Shown piece by piece: positions 1 to 9,327 of a stretch of 55,073 nucleotides of DNA. The translations under genes were made by a program, and so were the position numbers. The notes under the pieces are model-generated. The model had not been told where the DNA came from, did not search any database, and worked only from the letters and a program-made list of their open reading frames with translations. The DNA comes from an uncultured Alphaproteobacteria bacterium (GTDB taxonomy: Bacteria > Pseudomonadota > Alphaproteobacteria > Rhodobacterales > Rhodobacteraceae), in the NCBI GenBank assembly GCA_902524845.1, contig CABZEW010000011.1, positions 1 through 55,073 of the forward strand, in the 5' to 3' direction. The first letter of the stretch is position 1. The number at the start of each line of letters is the position of its first letter.

Positions 1-451
1 GTCATTACTTCACAGTTTCTTGGACCTTGACATTTGGTCAAAGCACAAGTTAACGTATTGATAAATAATATTTTTTAGGAGTTAAAAATTAAGAAGAAAG
101 ACACGCGTCTTATTTTCCCTGTCTCTCCGCCAATAACCTAACTTTCCTTTCTTAACCGTGTCACAAACCAAAAAATTAAGGGCAGTTGCTGATGGGAATT
201 CACTACACCATTTTATAATAAATCTTTAACAACCCGATTTGTAGACTAGAGATAAAATGAAGAAATTAAAACTTAAGAAACTATTTATTTTACCAAAGCG
301 CAAATATACTCGGTTTTTGAGCCCATGAACAGTAAAAACGATATTGAAAAAACCCTCAGATAACTGTATTCAATATGTATATTGAAGAGATATTAGCATT
401 AGAATTAAGGTATAAATACAATTGAATTTTCTAGAGTATTAGGAAAAAAAG
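1..451. other. Intergenic region upstream of the adenylate cyclase gene
   Basis: No convincing gene is visible here. Two small structures can be seen: an inverted repeat TTGAC-N5-GTCAA at 27-41, and a short hairpin AAGAC-ACGC-GTCTT at 98-111 followed by a T-rich stretch, which could be the weak terminator of a gene lying left of the window. The rest is AT-rich with frequent stops in all frames. The ribosome-binding site of the next gene (AGGAAAAAAAG) ends directly before position 452. Confidence 0.5.
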
Positions 452-1723
452 ATGGACGTGGTTAACACGTGGGAAATTAGAACGGCAAAAATTATCTGCA
501 TGCTTGGCATGTGTATGTCGAGCTTTACACTTATTATGGAGTTACCTAACCCAAAGGATGAATTGCTTGACGATATATTAGTAAAGTGTGGGCCTTTATT
601 AATGTTTATATCGGTAGCTACAGGGTTTTTTAGAATTAACGTCGGAAACTATAACAAATATATGCTTATTATCGCTCCTGGCATTTTTTTAGGTTTCAAT
701 ATTTACGTGCTGGGACAGCAGGTAAATATGTTGAGGATTACGGAAGATCAGATTCTTGCCGCGGGACGCAATTTAGAACACATTTTTATTGTATTTCCGT
801 TCTTCGCGTTGCTTTCACTATTTATCTTTAGATTATGGGCTGTTTTACTCTGGCTAGCTCTTAGTTTGATCCAACCTATGAAGGATTATTTAATTTTTAC
901 TCGACTAGACCAAGTGTATTTTACAACTAACCAGCAGCTATTAGCAACTGATGGAAACGCAGTTAACCAAGGTATTTTTAGTAGTTATCTAACGATATAC
1001 TCTTTATATTTGACAGCAATTGCGTCTGTTGCTTTCTTCAATAGATGGGTGCTTAAAAGCACAGTAGAGCTAGAAAAATCAAGAGCGAATTACAGCCGCT
1101 ACTTTTCTCCAGATGTTAGAGACGAGATAGAAAGTTCAAAAAACAACACCAATGAAAAGAGCTCAAGAGATTTAACGGTTGCCGTAATGTTTACGGATAT
1201 TGTTGGTTTCACAAAGCTTTCTGAAAAGATGCAGCCAAAAGAAGTTTTGGAATTGTTGAGTGAATACCAGACACTAATGGTAGACGCGATTTTTCAACAT
1301 AAAGGTACCGTAGATAAATTTATAGGTGATGCCGTCATGGCAAATTTTGGAACACCGAAATCTCATGGAAACGATGCACAAAATGCATTTGACTGTGCCT
1401 TGTTGATGAATGAAAAACTTTCTGATTGGAATGCCGAAAGAGATAAAAACGGACTCGTTAAAATTGAGCATCGCATAGGAATTCACTATGGTCCGTGTGT
1501 TGCTGGAAATATGGGGAGCGAGCAAAGAGTAGAGTTTGCTGTGATAGGGGATGTAGTCAATGTAGCCAGTAGAATCTGTGATGCGTGCAAAGAATTTGAC
1601 ACTAACTTTCTAGTAAGCTCAGATCTTGAGAAAAAAGTTACTCATAAAGAGGATAATGAGAGAGTCTCTAATTATAAGATTAGAGGTAGAAAAGACACCA
1701 TTGACCTTGTGAAAATCTATTAA
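452..1723 (+). CDS. Membrane-anchored class III adenylate cyclase
   Basis: A 423-residue protein predicted to make cAMP from ATP at the inner membrane. Residues 1-200 are hydrophobic, with about five or six membrane helices (around 12-30, 47-60, 70-88, 110-140, 178-197). Residues 240-423 form a class III cyclase catalytic domain. Visible catalytic residues are the metal-binding aspartates D249 (FTDIVGFT) and D293 (FIGDAVMA), the adenine-selecting pair K289 and D367, and the transition-state pair N370 and R374 (GDVVNVASRI). All are present, so the enzyme should be active and ATP-specific. The stretch SRYFSPDVRDEI before the domain is the usual linker of this family. It stands alone; its effector is unknown. 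The sensor part is not one I can name. Confidence 0.88.
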   Translation: MDVVNTWEIRTAKIICMLGMCMSSFTLIMELPNPKDELLDDILVKCGPLLMFISVATGFFRINVGNYNKYMLIIAPGIFLGFNIYVLGQQVNMLRITEDQILAAGRNLEHIFIVFPFFALLSLFIFRLWAVLLWLALSLIQPMKDYLIFTRLDQVYFTTNQQLLATDGNAVNQGIFSSYLTIYSLYLTAIASVAFFNRWVLKSTVELEKSRANYSRYFSPDVRDEIESSKNNTNEKSSRDLTVAVMFTDIVGFTKLSEKMQPKEVLELLSEYQTLMVDAIFQHKGTVDKFIGDAVMANFGTPKSHGNDAQNAFDCALLMNEKLSDWNAERDKNGLVKIEHRIGIHYGPCVAGNMGSEQRVEFAVIGDVVNVASRICDACKEFDTNFLVSSDLEKKVTHKEDNERVSNYKIRGRKDTIDLVKIY

Positions 1724-1967
1724 GCGTAAGTTAAATGTAATTAATCATCTATTTAACTATAGACCAAAAAAACTCCTAGCCCATAAATATGGCGAAAACT
1801 GCGATATAAAAGAATGATTGTTAGGTATACATCTAAAAAATAAGAAACAAGTTCTTGCTTCTATATTATTCGCAGTTCTGGTGTATGCATTTCTATATCT
1901 TGAAAAAGCGAAAACCAATTTGTCAAGTTTCATTGACGTGGATTTAATTCGGTTTCTCATCCTGTAC

Positions 1968-2960
1968 TTATACCAAGCTTCTAAAAAACTCTACATCATA
2001 TGGCTTTAACCTCATTAGTTCCTTTCTCAGCTTATGATTCTCAAGATGGGTTCGCCTTAACAAAGCTTCATGTATTAATGGCTGAGAAAAACTTTTTCTT
2101 GATACTTCAAATGACCATTTTTCGTCGAAGGGAAAGTTCTTGATTTTGATCGTATCACCCGATGTTTTTTTTTCGTATCTATTTACGCAATAAAATATTC
2201 CGGTTTTATTTATCGTTCGATGTATTTGCGAAAAATAAAATTTTACGGTTTCAGTATTCATTTCCATGAACGATCTCGTGTTTATAAAAACGTCAATAGA
2301 ATTATTAGGAAGTTGTTTTATTAAATATCCAGGCAGTATAATGTAATCATAATCAAGCAGATCAACTTTTTTTAATCGAAGATCATCAAGTGATTTTATA
2401 TTCTTGACTGTCATAAGAGAGTCTAGATTGAGGATCTTAGCGGCCGGATTTAATTTTTTAAGGTAGTAATTCGATATATAATTCTGTTCTGGTAGATCAA
2501 AAAGCAAACAAACTGCATTAGAGAAGTTTTTTTTAATACGGTGTATAAGTGCTCCGTAACCTCCCCCTATATCACAGACAAAAAATTTGGTCTTTTTGCT
2601 TTTTTCGGAAAGGTACGGATACATCGCATGAAAAAAATAAATAATAAATAAGTCATGATAGTCATAAGACTTGTCATAAATCGTAAGAGTTTTTGGATTA
2701 CCAACGACTATCTCTTTATTGTTCTCTATAAATGATTTTCCAGTAATCTTAACTAATCGGTTTAGAACTCTTCTGGTTCTTGAGAGCATTCCTTTTTCTA
2801 AAGTGTCATTAAACTTAAAACTTAGTTCATTGCTCCTAAAGTTTTCTATGTCGTTTTTATTAAATAGGATCTCATGAAAATTTGAGGGATAAATATCCCA
2901 GTGTTTGCTGATTAAGTTTTTAGGAAATAGAGATTTTGCTAACTTATAGGAATTTTTCAT
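1968..2960 (-). CDS. Putative sugar O-methyltransferase (SAM-dependent)
   Basis: A 330-residue protein resembling the putative sugar O-methyltransferase family found in polysaccharide loci. A Rossmann-type SAM-binding motif I is clear at residues 129-138 (CDIGGGYGAL), followed by an acidic strand (LLFDLPEQ) and a later block with FINTRSFMEM, typical of the family. The N-terminal 120 residues are helical and poorly conserved, and no membrane segment is seen. Coding is very AT-rich and lysine-rich compared with the PGC genes, which fits a variable surface-polysaccharide gene. No other polysaccharide gene surrounds it except the WaaA-like gene, divergently placed about 500 nt away. The target sugar cannot be told from the sequence. 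Confidence 0.6.
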   Translation of the reverse strand: MKNSYKLAKSLFPKNLISKHWDIYPSNFHEILFNKNDIENFRSNELSFKFNDTLEKGMLSRTRRVLNRLVKITGKSFIENNKEIVVGNPKTLTIYDKSYDYHDLFIIYFFHAMYPYLSEKSKKTKFFVCDIGGGYGALIHRIKKNFSNAVCLLFDLPEQNYISNYYLKKLNPAAKILNLDSLMTVKNIKSLDDLRLKKVDLLDYDYIILPGYLIKQLPNNSIDVFINTRSFMEMNTETVKFYFSQIHRTINKTGIFYCVNRYEKKTSGDTIKIKNFPFDEKWSFEVSRKSFSQPLIHEALLRRTHLENHKLRKELMRLKPYDVEFFRSLV

Positions 2961-3467
2961 TGGCTTACAGCATTTCTCTATAGATCAAAAACACAAATTG
3001 CATATTCGCTTGTCCCCTTAAATAAAGGTGGAGTAGCTGTTTCATCATTTCTATATCCTCCAGCTTACATTGGCATTCATAAAACGTTTGCTCAAAATGT
3101 TTATCAGCTGAAGCTCAATAAGTGTAGCAAAATATTGTTCTTAAAGAACCACAAAATTAACGTGGTCATATTTGTTCCAATCACGCTAAGGGACAGCTGC
3201 GACTTGGTGCAACTGTAAATAATTCCTTATCAAACCGATTGAGTAAGTTAATGGACCTTAGCCATGCTATTTAAGGGTCTTCGTAATCTTCCGGAGATCT
3301 GTTGCCAACCCATAAGTTCTCTAGTATCTTTATATCGCTGGGATACTTTCATAGGTTTAGTGGTTATTTAAAAATGTATAATCTTGGTCAGAAAACATAA
3401 TGCTGAGTTTGTCTATGAGTTTTAGCAATGTCCGTCTTTTTTAAAGCAGAAGTATGGTATCAAAAAA
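2961..3467. other. 507-nt gap between divergent methyltransferase and WaaA-like genes
   Basis: No gene could be supported. An open frame without ATG runs from about 3000 to 3218 on the plus strand but resembles nothing I know. Two imperfect hairpins are visible: 3193-3216 (ACAG-c-TGC / GCA-a-CTGT) and 3254-3279 (GACCTTA pairing TAAGGGTC with one bulge). The region must contain both divergent promoters, but no clear -35/-10 pair stands out. Confidence 0.4.
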
Positions 3468-4751
3468 TTGTTAAACCTTTATAAGCTCTTCTGTTATTTG
3501 AACTATCCCCTTTGGCTTCTTGTGTTGGCTCTAAGGAGAATGAAAGGAAAAGAGCACAAAGAGAGGTATAAAGAGAAGCTAGGATATTATGAAAGAAACC
3601 GGCCAAAAAAAAACGTAATTTGGATAAATGCATTAGGATTAGGAGAGACTCTGTCCTTAACGTTATTTCTGCAAGAACTATCAAAAGTATTCTCGGATCA
3701 CATACTTCTGCTAACGAGTTCAACATTACAATCTAAGCTTGCACTGGAAAATATTCCCTTACCTAAAAACATAATTCATCAATTTGCACCTGTGGATAAT
3801 TATTATGTACTGGATAGCTTTCTTGACTATTGGAAGCCAAAAATGGCTTTATTTTCAGAACTAGATATTTGGCCTCTAAGAAATAGTAAGGTGAAAGAAA
3901 GAAAAATTCCGCTTTTGTTAATTAATTTAAGGATGGATGAAAAGAAAAAAGCTTCAAGAAAGCGTTTAGGAAAGCTATTTTCAGCGCCACTTAAACAGTT
4001 TGATCATATTTTCGTGCAAGATCAATCATCAAAATTACATCTTACGGAGTTCGGTGTGGATGAAGGAAAGACTACCGTTAACGGACCACTAAAAGTAGCT
4101 GGGACAATATTTCCAGATACCAATGATTTGGAAAACAAATTAAATATTTTGTTTGAAGACAAATTGATATGGGCTGCGGCATCTCTACATGAAAGTGAGG
4201 AAAACGAGATTTTAGAAGCCTATAAAATAGCAAAGCAGCATTTGCCAAACTTAGTTTTGATAATTATACCACGATCTATAGAACTAAGTGAGAACACTAT
4301 GAAAAAGGCCTTGCGTTATTCCAAGCGTGTTATGAAAAGAAGTGATTATTGTGATCTACCGAAAAAAGAGACTGAGATTTTAGTCGTAAAGCGAATTGGA
4401 GAGCTTGGGTTATGGTACAAACTGGCGTTTATCTCTTTTATAGGTAACTCTCTGAATTTTAGAGAAATAAAAACGGGTAAAAATCCATTTGAGGCTTTGC
4501 AGGCAAATTCAATAGTTATTCACGGCCCTAAAATGATTGAGCCGGGTTATGAAAAGCTTGCGTTATTGGGCATATCGGAGATCGCGGAAAACAGGAATGA
4601 TATTTCAAGGGCAGTCTTAAAATACTCAGTTGGCATTAGCAGAAAGGAAAAAATAAAAAGGGGCCAAGATCTTATTAAAGGTAATAAAGCAATAACTCAA
4701 AATCTGATCGCATATATTTCGCAAATATATAACAAAAGAGATTTCAAGTAG
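3468..4751 (+). CDS. WaaA/KdtA-like 3-deoxy-D-manno-octulosonate transferase, divergent
   Basis: A 427-residue GT-B glycosyltransferase related to the Kdo transferase that adds Kdo to lipid A on the cytoplasmic face of the inner membrane. It has an N-terminal membrane anchor (residues 5-22), the basic KGKEHKERYKEKLG block, and the catalytic glutamate at E60 in GLGE (usually SVGE). The C-terminal donor-binding motif, normally GGS...GGHNPLE, reads IGNSL...TGKNPFE, so it has lost the second glycine and the histidine. This suggests a paralogue rather than the main WaaA. No ATG is available. TTG at 3468 gives the standard family N-terminus and no Shine-Dalgarno sequence is seen, so the start is uncertain. 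Confidence 0.7.
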   Translation: MLNLYKLFCYLNYPLWLLVLALRRMKGKEHKERYKEKLGYYERNRPKKNVIWINALGLGETLSLTLFLQELSKVFSDHILLLTSSTLQSKLALENIPLPKNIIHQFAPVDNYYVLDSFLDYWKPKMALFSELDIWPLRNSKVKERKIPLLLINLRMDEKKKASRKRLGKLFSAPLKQFDHIFVQDQSSKLHLTEFGVDEGKTTVNGPLKVAGTIFPDTNDLENKLNILFEDKLIWAAASLHESEENEILEAYKIAKQHLPNLVLIIIPRSIELSENTMKKALRYSKRVMKRSDYCDLPKKETEILVVKRIGELGLWYKLAFISFIGNSLNFREIKTGKNPFEALQANSIVIHGPKMIEPGYEKLALLGISEIAENRNDISRAVLKYSVGISRKEKIKRGQDLIKGNKAITQNLIAYISQIYNKRDFK

Positions 4752-4980
4752 CCTTTTACGAAAATCGATAAATAAAATTTATATGGAATTCTTGTAGCTG
4801 CTCTGCTTGAGAGGATGCTGAAATATTCCACTTTTGCTGCTGAAGCGTTGGATGTGATCTCTGCGAACCCTTTAAAGATGCGCAGTACACACATTTTATA
4901 AAATACTTTTGTGTTGTCTTATCAGAACAGTTTTAATGACAGCTTTAAATTTTGTAGCATAATGGAAATGGAGGCAACCT

Positions 4981-5565
4981 ATGTTTGCGAAATATTTCTT
5001 TAAACTAGCGATTTTACTAGCTTCTTTATTTGTCTTTCATTTTTCTCTTCCCTCAAATGCTTCTGAGGTCAGTAAAATAATTGATGATTTTACTGATAAC
5101 CCAGAAAAGCGCTGGCAGTTTTATACTGATCAAGTAATGGGAGGGGTTTCAGAAGGAGGTGCTAGCGTAAGATTTGATTCTGAAGGACCATATGTAAGAT
5201 TAGAAGGTTCAGTAAGTACAGCTAATAATGGCGGATTTATTCAAATTAGAACAAATGTAAGTGAGCAATCGAAGGACGCAAAAGGAATTCTACTGAAAGT
5301 CAAAGGCAATGGAGAGCATTATTATATGCATGTGAATACAAATGAAACTATTTCTTTGCCACAGCAATATCGATTTTATTATCAGGCATCTTTTCCTACA
5401 TCCAAAAATTGGCGTGAGGTCAAAATACCTTTCTCAACATTTAAGAGATCTAGTACACAAATTAGTGAATACTTTAGCGGAAAAAATCTTAGAACGATTG
5501 GGCTTTTGGCCTATGGTAGAGATCATAATGCTCTTTTAGAAATAAAATATTTGTCATTCTATTAG
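4981..5565 (+). CDS. CIA30 family exported protein
   Basis: A 194-residue protein of the CIA30 family (complex I intermediate-associated protein 30 / NADH:ubiquinone oxidoreductase assembly-like). A signal peptide is clear: positively charged start, hydrophobic core at about 7-22, and likely cleavage after SNA near residue 28. The mature part has the family blocks IIDDFTDNPEKRWQFYTD, VMGGVSEG and a beta-rich body ending in YLSFY. The family has a carbohydrate-binding-like jelly-roll fold. In bacteria its role is not settled, and the signal peptide argues against a direct cytoplasmic assembly role. A strong ribosome-binding site GGAGG precedes ATG. The transporter pseudogene follows 15 nt downstream. 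Confidence 0.72.
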   Translation: MFAKYFFKLAILLASLFVFHFSLPSNASEVSKIIDDFTDNPEKRWQFYTDQVMGGVSEGGASVRFDSEGPYVRLEGSVSTANNGGFIQIRTNVSEQSKDAKGILLKVKGNGEHYYMHVNTNETISLPQQYRFYYQASFPTSKNWREVKIPFSTFKRSSTQISEYFSGKNLRTIGLLAYGRDHNALLEIKYLSFY

Positions 5566-5580
5566 GCTTTATAAAAGAAT

Positions 5581-6471
5581 ATGGTTGATAGTGAAAAGAT
5601 AATAAGGCTCGTCAATAATCCTATTTTATTTATTCTTTTAGCATCATTTTTATTTGGACTTGGGAGTGTTCTAATTAAAAAAGTTGGCTATGCTTACGCT
5701 AGTGATAATATACACCCTTTGCAAATCGTTTATGCCAGGTTCTTCTTTGCTCTTATAATTGTCTCCTTAATAGTTTTATTTAATAGATCAGGGTTTAAAA
5801 GACCCAATTTCAAATTACACATCACAAGGATCGGCCTGTGGTTGGACCGGTGTTGCTATTTTATTTAGTGGGGTAATACTTATCCCCGCTTCAGATGTAG
5901 TCTCTATAACTTTTTTAAATCCGGTATTCGCAATGTTATTAGCTATTTTTGTTTTAAAAGAGCGTTTAAAATTAATAGGTGGATAGCTACCTTTTTCTCA
6001 CTTCTAGGCATGTTCGTTTTGCTTAGACCAACCTTAGATTTTGAAAGTAATCTTTTTGCCTATCTTTGTCTAGCAGCAGCATTCATCATGGGAATAGAAA
6101 TTTTTTTGATAAAAGTTCTTTCTGAAAGAGAACCATTTATACAGATATTATTCATAAATAACTTTATAGCTAAAATAATAGGTATTGTTTGAATGATCTT
6201 TTTTTTCAAAGTACCAAATTTATTTCAGTTAATAGAGCTCATTTCAATAGGAGCTTCCATGGTTTTGGAACAGCTTTTTTTCTTGAGCGCAATGAAACGG
6301 ACAGATACGACCTTTATTGCACCTTTTTTTTATTCGACAATTGTTTTTGTCATGATTTTGGACATTTTTTTTTGGTGTTATTCCTGACCTATTAGCTTGA
6401 TTGGTGCGTCTCTAATAATTATTGGTGGTATGTTTATAAGCCTGAAGATCAATTTCAAGATTTTCAACTAA
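5581..6471 (+). pseudogene. Decayed EamA/DMT-family transporter
   Basis: A broken drug/metabolite transporter (EamA type, about 295 residues when whole). Pieces in order are ILFILLASFLFGLGSVLIKK (frame from 5581), then after a frame change near 5821-5828 a segment reading ILIPASDVVSITFLNPVFAM, then after return to the first frame near 5983-5990 the segment LLGMFVLLRPTLDFESN. An in-frame TGA (6190-6192) stands where Trp is plausible. The helix LIELISIGASMVLEQLFFL follows, and a second pair of compensating indels lies around a nine-T run (6365-6373) and at about 6388-6394, ending with SLIGASLIIIGGMF. At least four indels and one nonsense change sit in one gene while its neighbours are intact, so this looks like true decay. 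Confidence 0.85.
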
Positions 6472-6534
6472 AGGAATTATATTTTTTAAATTGATGAGTA
6501 CATTAAATCTCAGATATTTATTAGCAACCCTTCA

Positions 6535-9327
6535 TCAGAAATGGACCGATAGTGTATCTAGAGATTTCTCTAGTGGAGGTTTAAATTTTGTTAGATCAAT
6601 ATCTTGAACTGCGTCCTTATATTCTTCTAAGGTAGGCGTTCGTCCTAAAATTGCTGAGAGTACTACGACAGGTGTTGAGGCAAGAAGCGACTCTCCCTTC
6701 TTTTCATTTGAGTCTTCTACCACTCTACCTTTAAAAAGACGTGTTGATGTCGCAAGAACAGTATCACCTTTCCCCGCCTTCTCTTGGTTTCCCATACACA
6801 GGTTGCAACCTGGTCTTTCTAGGTATAAAATATTTTCATAGTCGGTCCTTGCAGCCTGTTTGGGATTTTGATCATTGAATTGAAACCCAGCATATCTTTC
6901 TAAAATTTCCCAATCTCCTTCACTCTTTAGTTCATCTATTATGTTGTATGTTGGCGCTGCTACTACCAACGGAGCTTTAAACTTTACTTCACCTGATTTT
7001 TTTTCAAGATTACGTAACATCTGAGCCACGATCTTCATATCTCCTTTATGGACCATACATGATCCAACAAATCCCAAATCTACGGATTTCTCAGCTCTGT
7101 AGTAGGATATTGGCCTAATAGTATCATGAGTGTATCTCTTTGAGATATCGATATTTCTTACATCTGGATCAGCGATCATAGGCTCATTGACTTCATTTAA
7201 ATCAACTACGACCTCAGCAAAATACTTAGCGTTTTTGTCTGGTTTTAACGCAGGTCTCGTTCCGGATTTAATTTCTTCAACTCTTACAGAAGCCTTTTCT
7301 ACCAAACCTTTTAAAGTATGGTTCTTATTATCCATTCCTTTTTCAATCATTTTCTCTATTCGGCTTTTTGAAATTTCTAATGACTTAATTAACACATCAT
7401 CATTTGAAATACATACTGACGCCTTAGCCTTCATTTCGGCAGTCCAATCGGTAAAAGTGAATGCTTGGTCTGACATTAAAGTTCCTAGGTGCACTTCAAT
7501 AACTCTTCCTTGGAAAACATTCTCGCCAAATTGCTTAAGCATTTGTGCTTGAGTGGAATGAACTACATCTCTGAAATCAACATGACCATGCAAATTACCT
7601 TCAAAAGTCACTTTTACTGACTCAGGAATCGGCATCGTAGCCTCACCAGTAGCAAGAGCTAGTGCCACCGTACCGGAGTCTGCTCCAAACGCTATTCCTT
7701 TCGACATTCTAGTATGTGAGTCACCTCCAATAATAATCGCCCAATCATCAATTGTCAGGTCATTAAGCACTTTGTGAATCACGTCCGTCATCGAGTGATA
7801 AACTCCTTTCGGATCTCTGGCCGTTATAAGACCAAACTCATGCATAAACTCCATTAACCTCGGAATATTATTTTGGGCTTTTATGTCCCAGACAGAAGCT
7901 GTATGACATCCAGACTGATAGGCTCCGTCAAGTGTTGGTGATATCACTCTTGCCGCCATTGCCTCTAGCTCTTGTGAGGTCATTAGGCCGGTAGTGTCCT
8001 GAGAGCCAACAATATTTACCTTTACTCGCACATCAGAGCCAGCAAAGAGATTATTATCGCTAGTAAGACCAACGGCATTTTTATTAAATATCTTTTCGAC
8101 AGCTGTAAGTCCTTGATTATCAATATGGATTTCTCTAGGTGAGGCAAAGACGGCGACAGTATCTTTTTTCAAAACACGACTTGCAAAATTCTGAAGTTTT
8201 TTTCCAAAAACAATAGAATAGGATCCTCCGGCTTTCATAAACTCCACTTTTTGATCTGTAAATGATGAGCTTACGTTCGCTAACTCTCTATTTTCATCAC
8301 TATCATACAGCTTCTTTTTTTTTGTATTGATGGTAAATACTGTTCCAGTTTCGACGGAGTACGCTTGTTCTAAAATGGGTTCGCCATCATTATTTAGAAT
8401 TACATTTCCATCAGAATCTTTCTTTTTTACCCAATTTTTTAGATCTATTCCAATACCTCCTGTTACCCCAACGGTAGTGAGGAATATCGGCGATATGCCG
8501 TTTGTGCCTGCAACGATAGGGGCTACATTTACATAAGGTATGTAAGGACTAGCTTTTTTACCTGTCCAGAGAGCAACGTTATTTACACCGGACATTCGGG
8601 AAGAACCAACACCCATAGTGCCCTTTTCAGCGACAAGCATAATGCTTTTTTCGGGATGATCTGATTTGAGCTTCGTGATTTCATTTTGCGCTTGTTTGGA
8701 AATAAAACATTGACCATGAAGTTCTCTATCGGAGCGAGAGTGTGCTTGATTGCCGGGTGACAGTAAGTCAGTAGAAATATCACCCTCAGCAGCGACGTAG
8801 GTAACGACTTTTATCTTTTCTGGAATAGCTTTTAATTTTGTAAAAAATTCTGCTTTCAAGTAGCTTTCTAAAATATCTTGGGCTACTGGGTTACCTGCAT
8901 TGAATTCTTTTTCAAGCCTACTTGTATCAGTTTCATAGAGAAAGACCTGCGTTTTTAATACCCCAGCAGCCTGTTCCGCAATCTCAGCATCTTTATCAAA
9001 GGCGAGGTCTAATAAAACCTCTACTGATGGCCCACCTTTCATATGAGACAGTAACTCAAATGCAAGATTTCGGTCAATTTCTTCCATAGTGTCATGCTCT
9101 AGAATTAAATTTTTCAGAAACTTAGCTTTCACCGAAGCGGCATCGGTTGTGCCTGGAAGTGTATTGTATACGAAGTGCTTTAGAGCATCATCTCTATTGG
9201 AGCACTTAGGACCTAAAATTATGTCTATAATTTCAACAACCAGGTCTGCCTGGTCAATAGGCTTTGGGCCGAGCCCGATTTTCGAGCGATCTACAATTTC
9301 CTTTAAATAAGCTTCGTATAACTTCAA
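6535..9327 (-). CDS. acnB: Aconitate hydratase B (aconitase / 2-methylisocitrate dehydratase)
   Basis: A 930-residue TCA-cycle enzyme interconverting citrate and isocitrate through a [4Fe-4S] cluster. The N-terminal HEAT-like helical domain (about 1-160) is typical of AcnB, not AcnA. Further in are SRMSGVNNVALW, the long block GCHTASVWDIKAQNNIPRLM with a cluster cysteine, IIGGDSHTRMSKGIAFGADSG, and near the C-terminus the cysteine pair ERPGCNLCMGNQ. The protein is longer than the roughly 865 residues of E. coli AcnB because of an insert around 330-420 with KKKDSDGNVILNNDGEP. It is transcribed alone, leftward. The preceding gap (9328-9725) must hold its promoter. Confidence 0.95.
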   Translation of the reverse strand: MKLYEAYLKEIVDRSKIGLGPKPIDQADLVVEIIDIILGPKCSNRDDALKHFVYNTLPGTTDAASVKAKFLKNLILEHDTMEEIDRNLAFELLSHMKGGPSVEVLLDLAFDKDAEIAEQAAGVLKTQVFLYETDTSRLEKEFNAGNPVAQDILESYLKAEFFTKLKAIPEKIKVVTYVAAEGDISTDLLSPGNQAHSRSDRELHGQCFISKQAQNEITKLKSDHPEKSIMLVAEKGTMGVGSSRMSGVNNVALWTGKKASPYIPYVNVAPIVAGTNGISPIFLTTVGVTGGIGIDLKNWVKKKDSDGNVILNNDGEPILEQAYSVETGTVFTINTKKKKLYDSDENRELANVSSSFTDQKVEFMKAGGSYSIVFGKKLQNFASRVLKKDTVAVFASPREIHIDNQGLTAVEKIFNKNAVGLTSDNNLFAGSDVRVKVNIVGSQDTTGLMTSQELEAMAARVISPTLDGAYQSGCHTASVWDIKAQNNIPRLMEFMHEFGLITARDPKGVYHSMTDVIHKVLNDLTIDDWAIIIGGDSHTRMSKGIAFGADSGTVALALATGEATMPIPESVKVTFEGNLHGHVDFRDVVHSTQAQMLKQFGENVFQGRVIEVHLGTLMSDQAFTFTDWTAEMKAKASVCISNDDVLIKSLEISKSRIEKMIEKGMDNKNHTLKGLVEKASVRVEEIKSGTRPALKPDKNAKYFAEVVVDLNEVNEPMIADPDVRNIDISKRYTHDTIRPISYYRAEKSVDLGFVGSCMVHKGDMKIVAQMLRNLEKKSGEVKFKAPLVVAAPTYNIIDELKSEGDWEILERYAGFQFNDQNPKQAARTDYENILYLERPGCNLCMGNQEKAGKGDTVLATSTRLFKGRVVEDSNEKKGESLLASTPVVVLSAILGRTPTLEEYKDAVQDIDLTKFKPPLEKSLDTLSVHF

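Noticed and set aside
27-41. TTGAC-N5-GTCAA inverted repeat, resembling a RutR-like or other operator
   Set aside because: The spacing does not match the RutR consensus and the next gene starts 410 nt away, so no function is assigned.
1818-2009. 63-codon open frame on the plus strand with a hydrophobic segment
   Set aside because: TTG start, no ribosome-binding site, overlaps the end of the methyltransferase gene, no family resemblance.
3000-3218. Open frame of about 70 codons in the 507-nt gap
   Set aside because: No start codon, no recognisable family, and AT-rich composition gives such frames by chance.
6190-6387. In-frame TGA codons in the transporter remnant read as possible recoding (UGA as Trp)
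   Set aside because: Other genes here use TGA as a normal stop (bchC, bchF, bchN, bchP), and the same gene also carries several indels.
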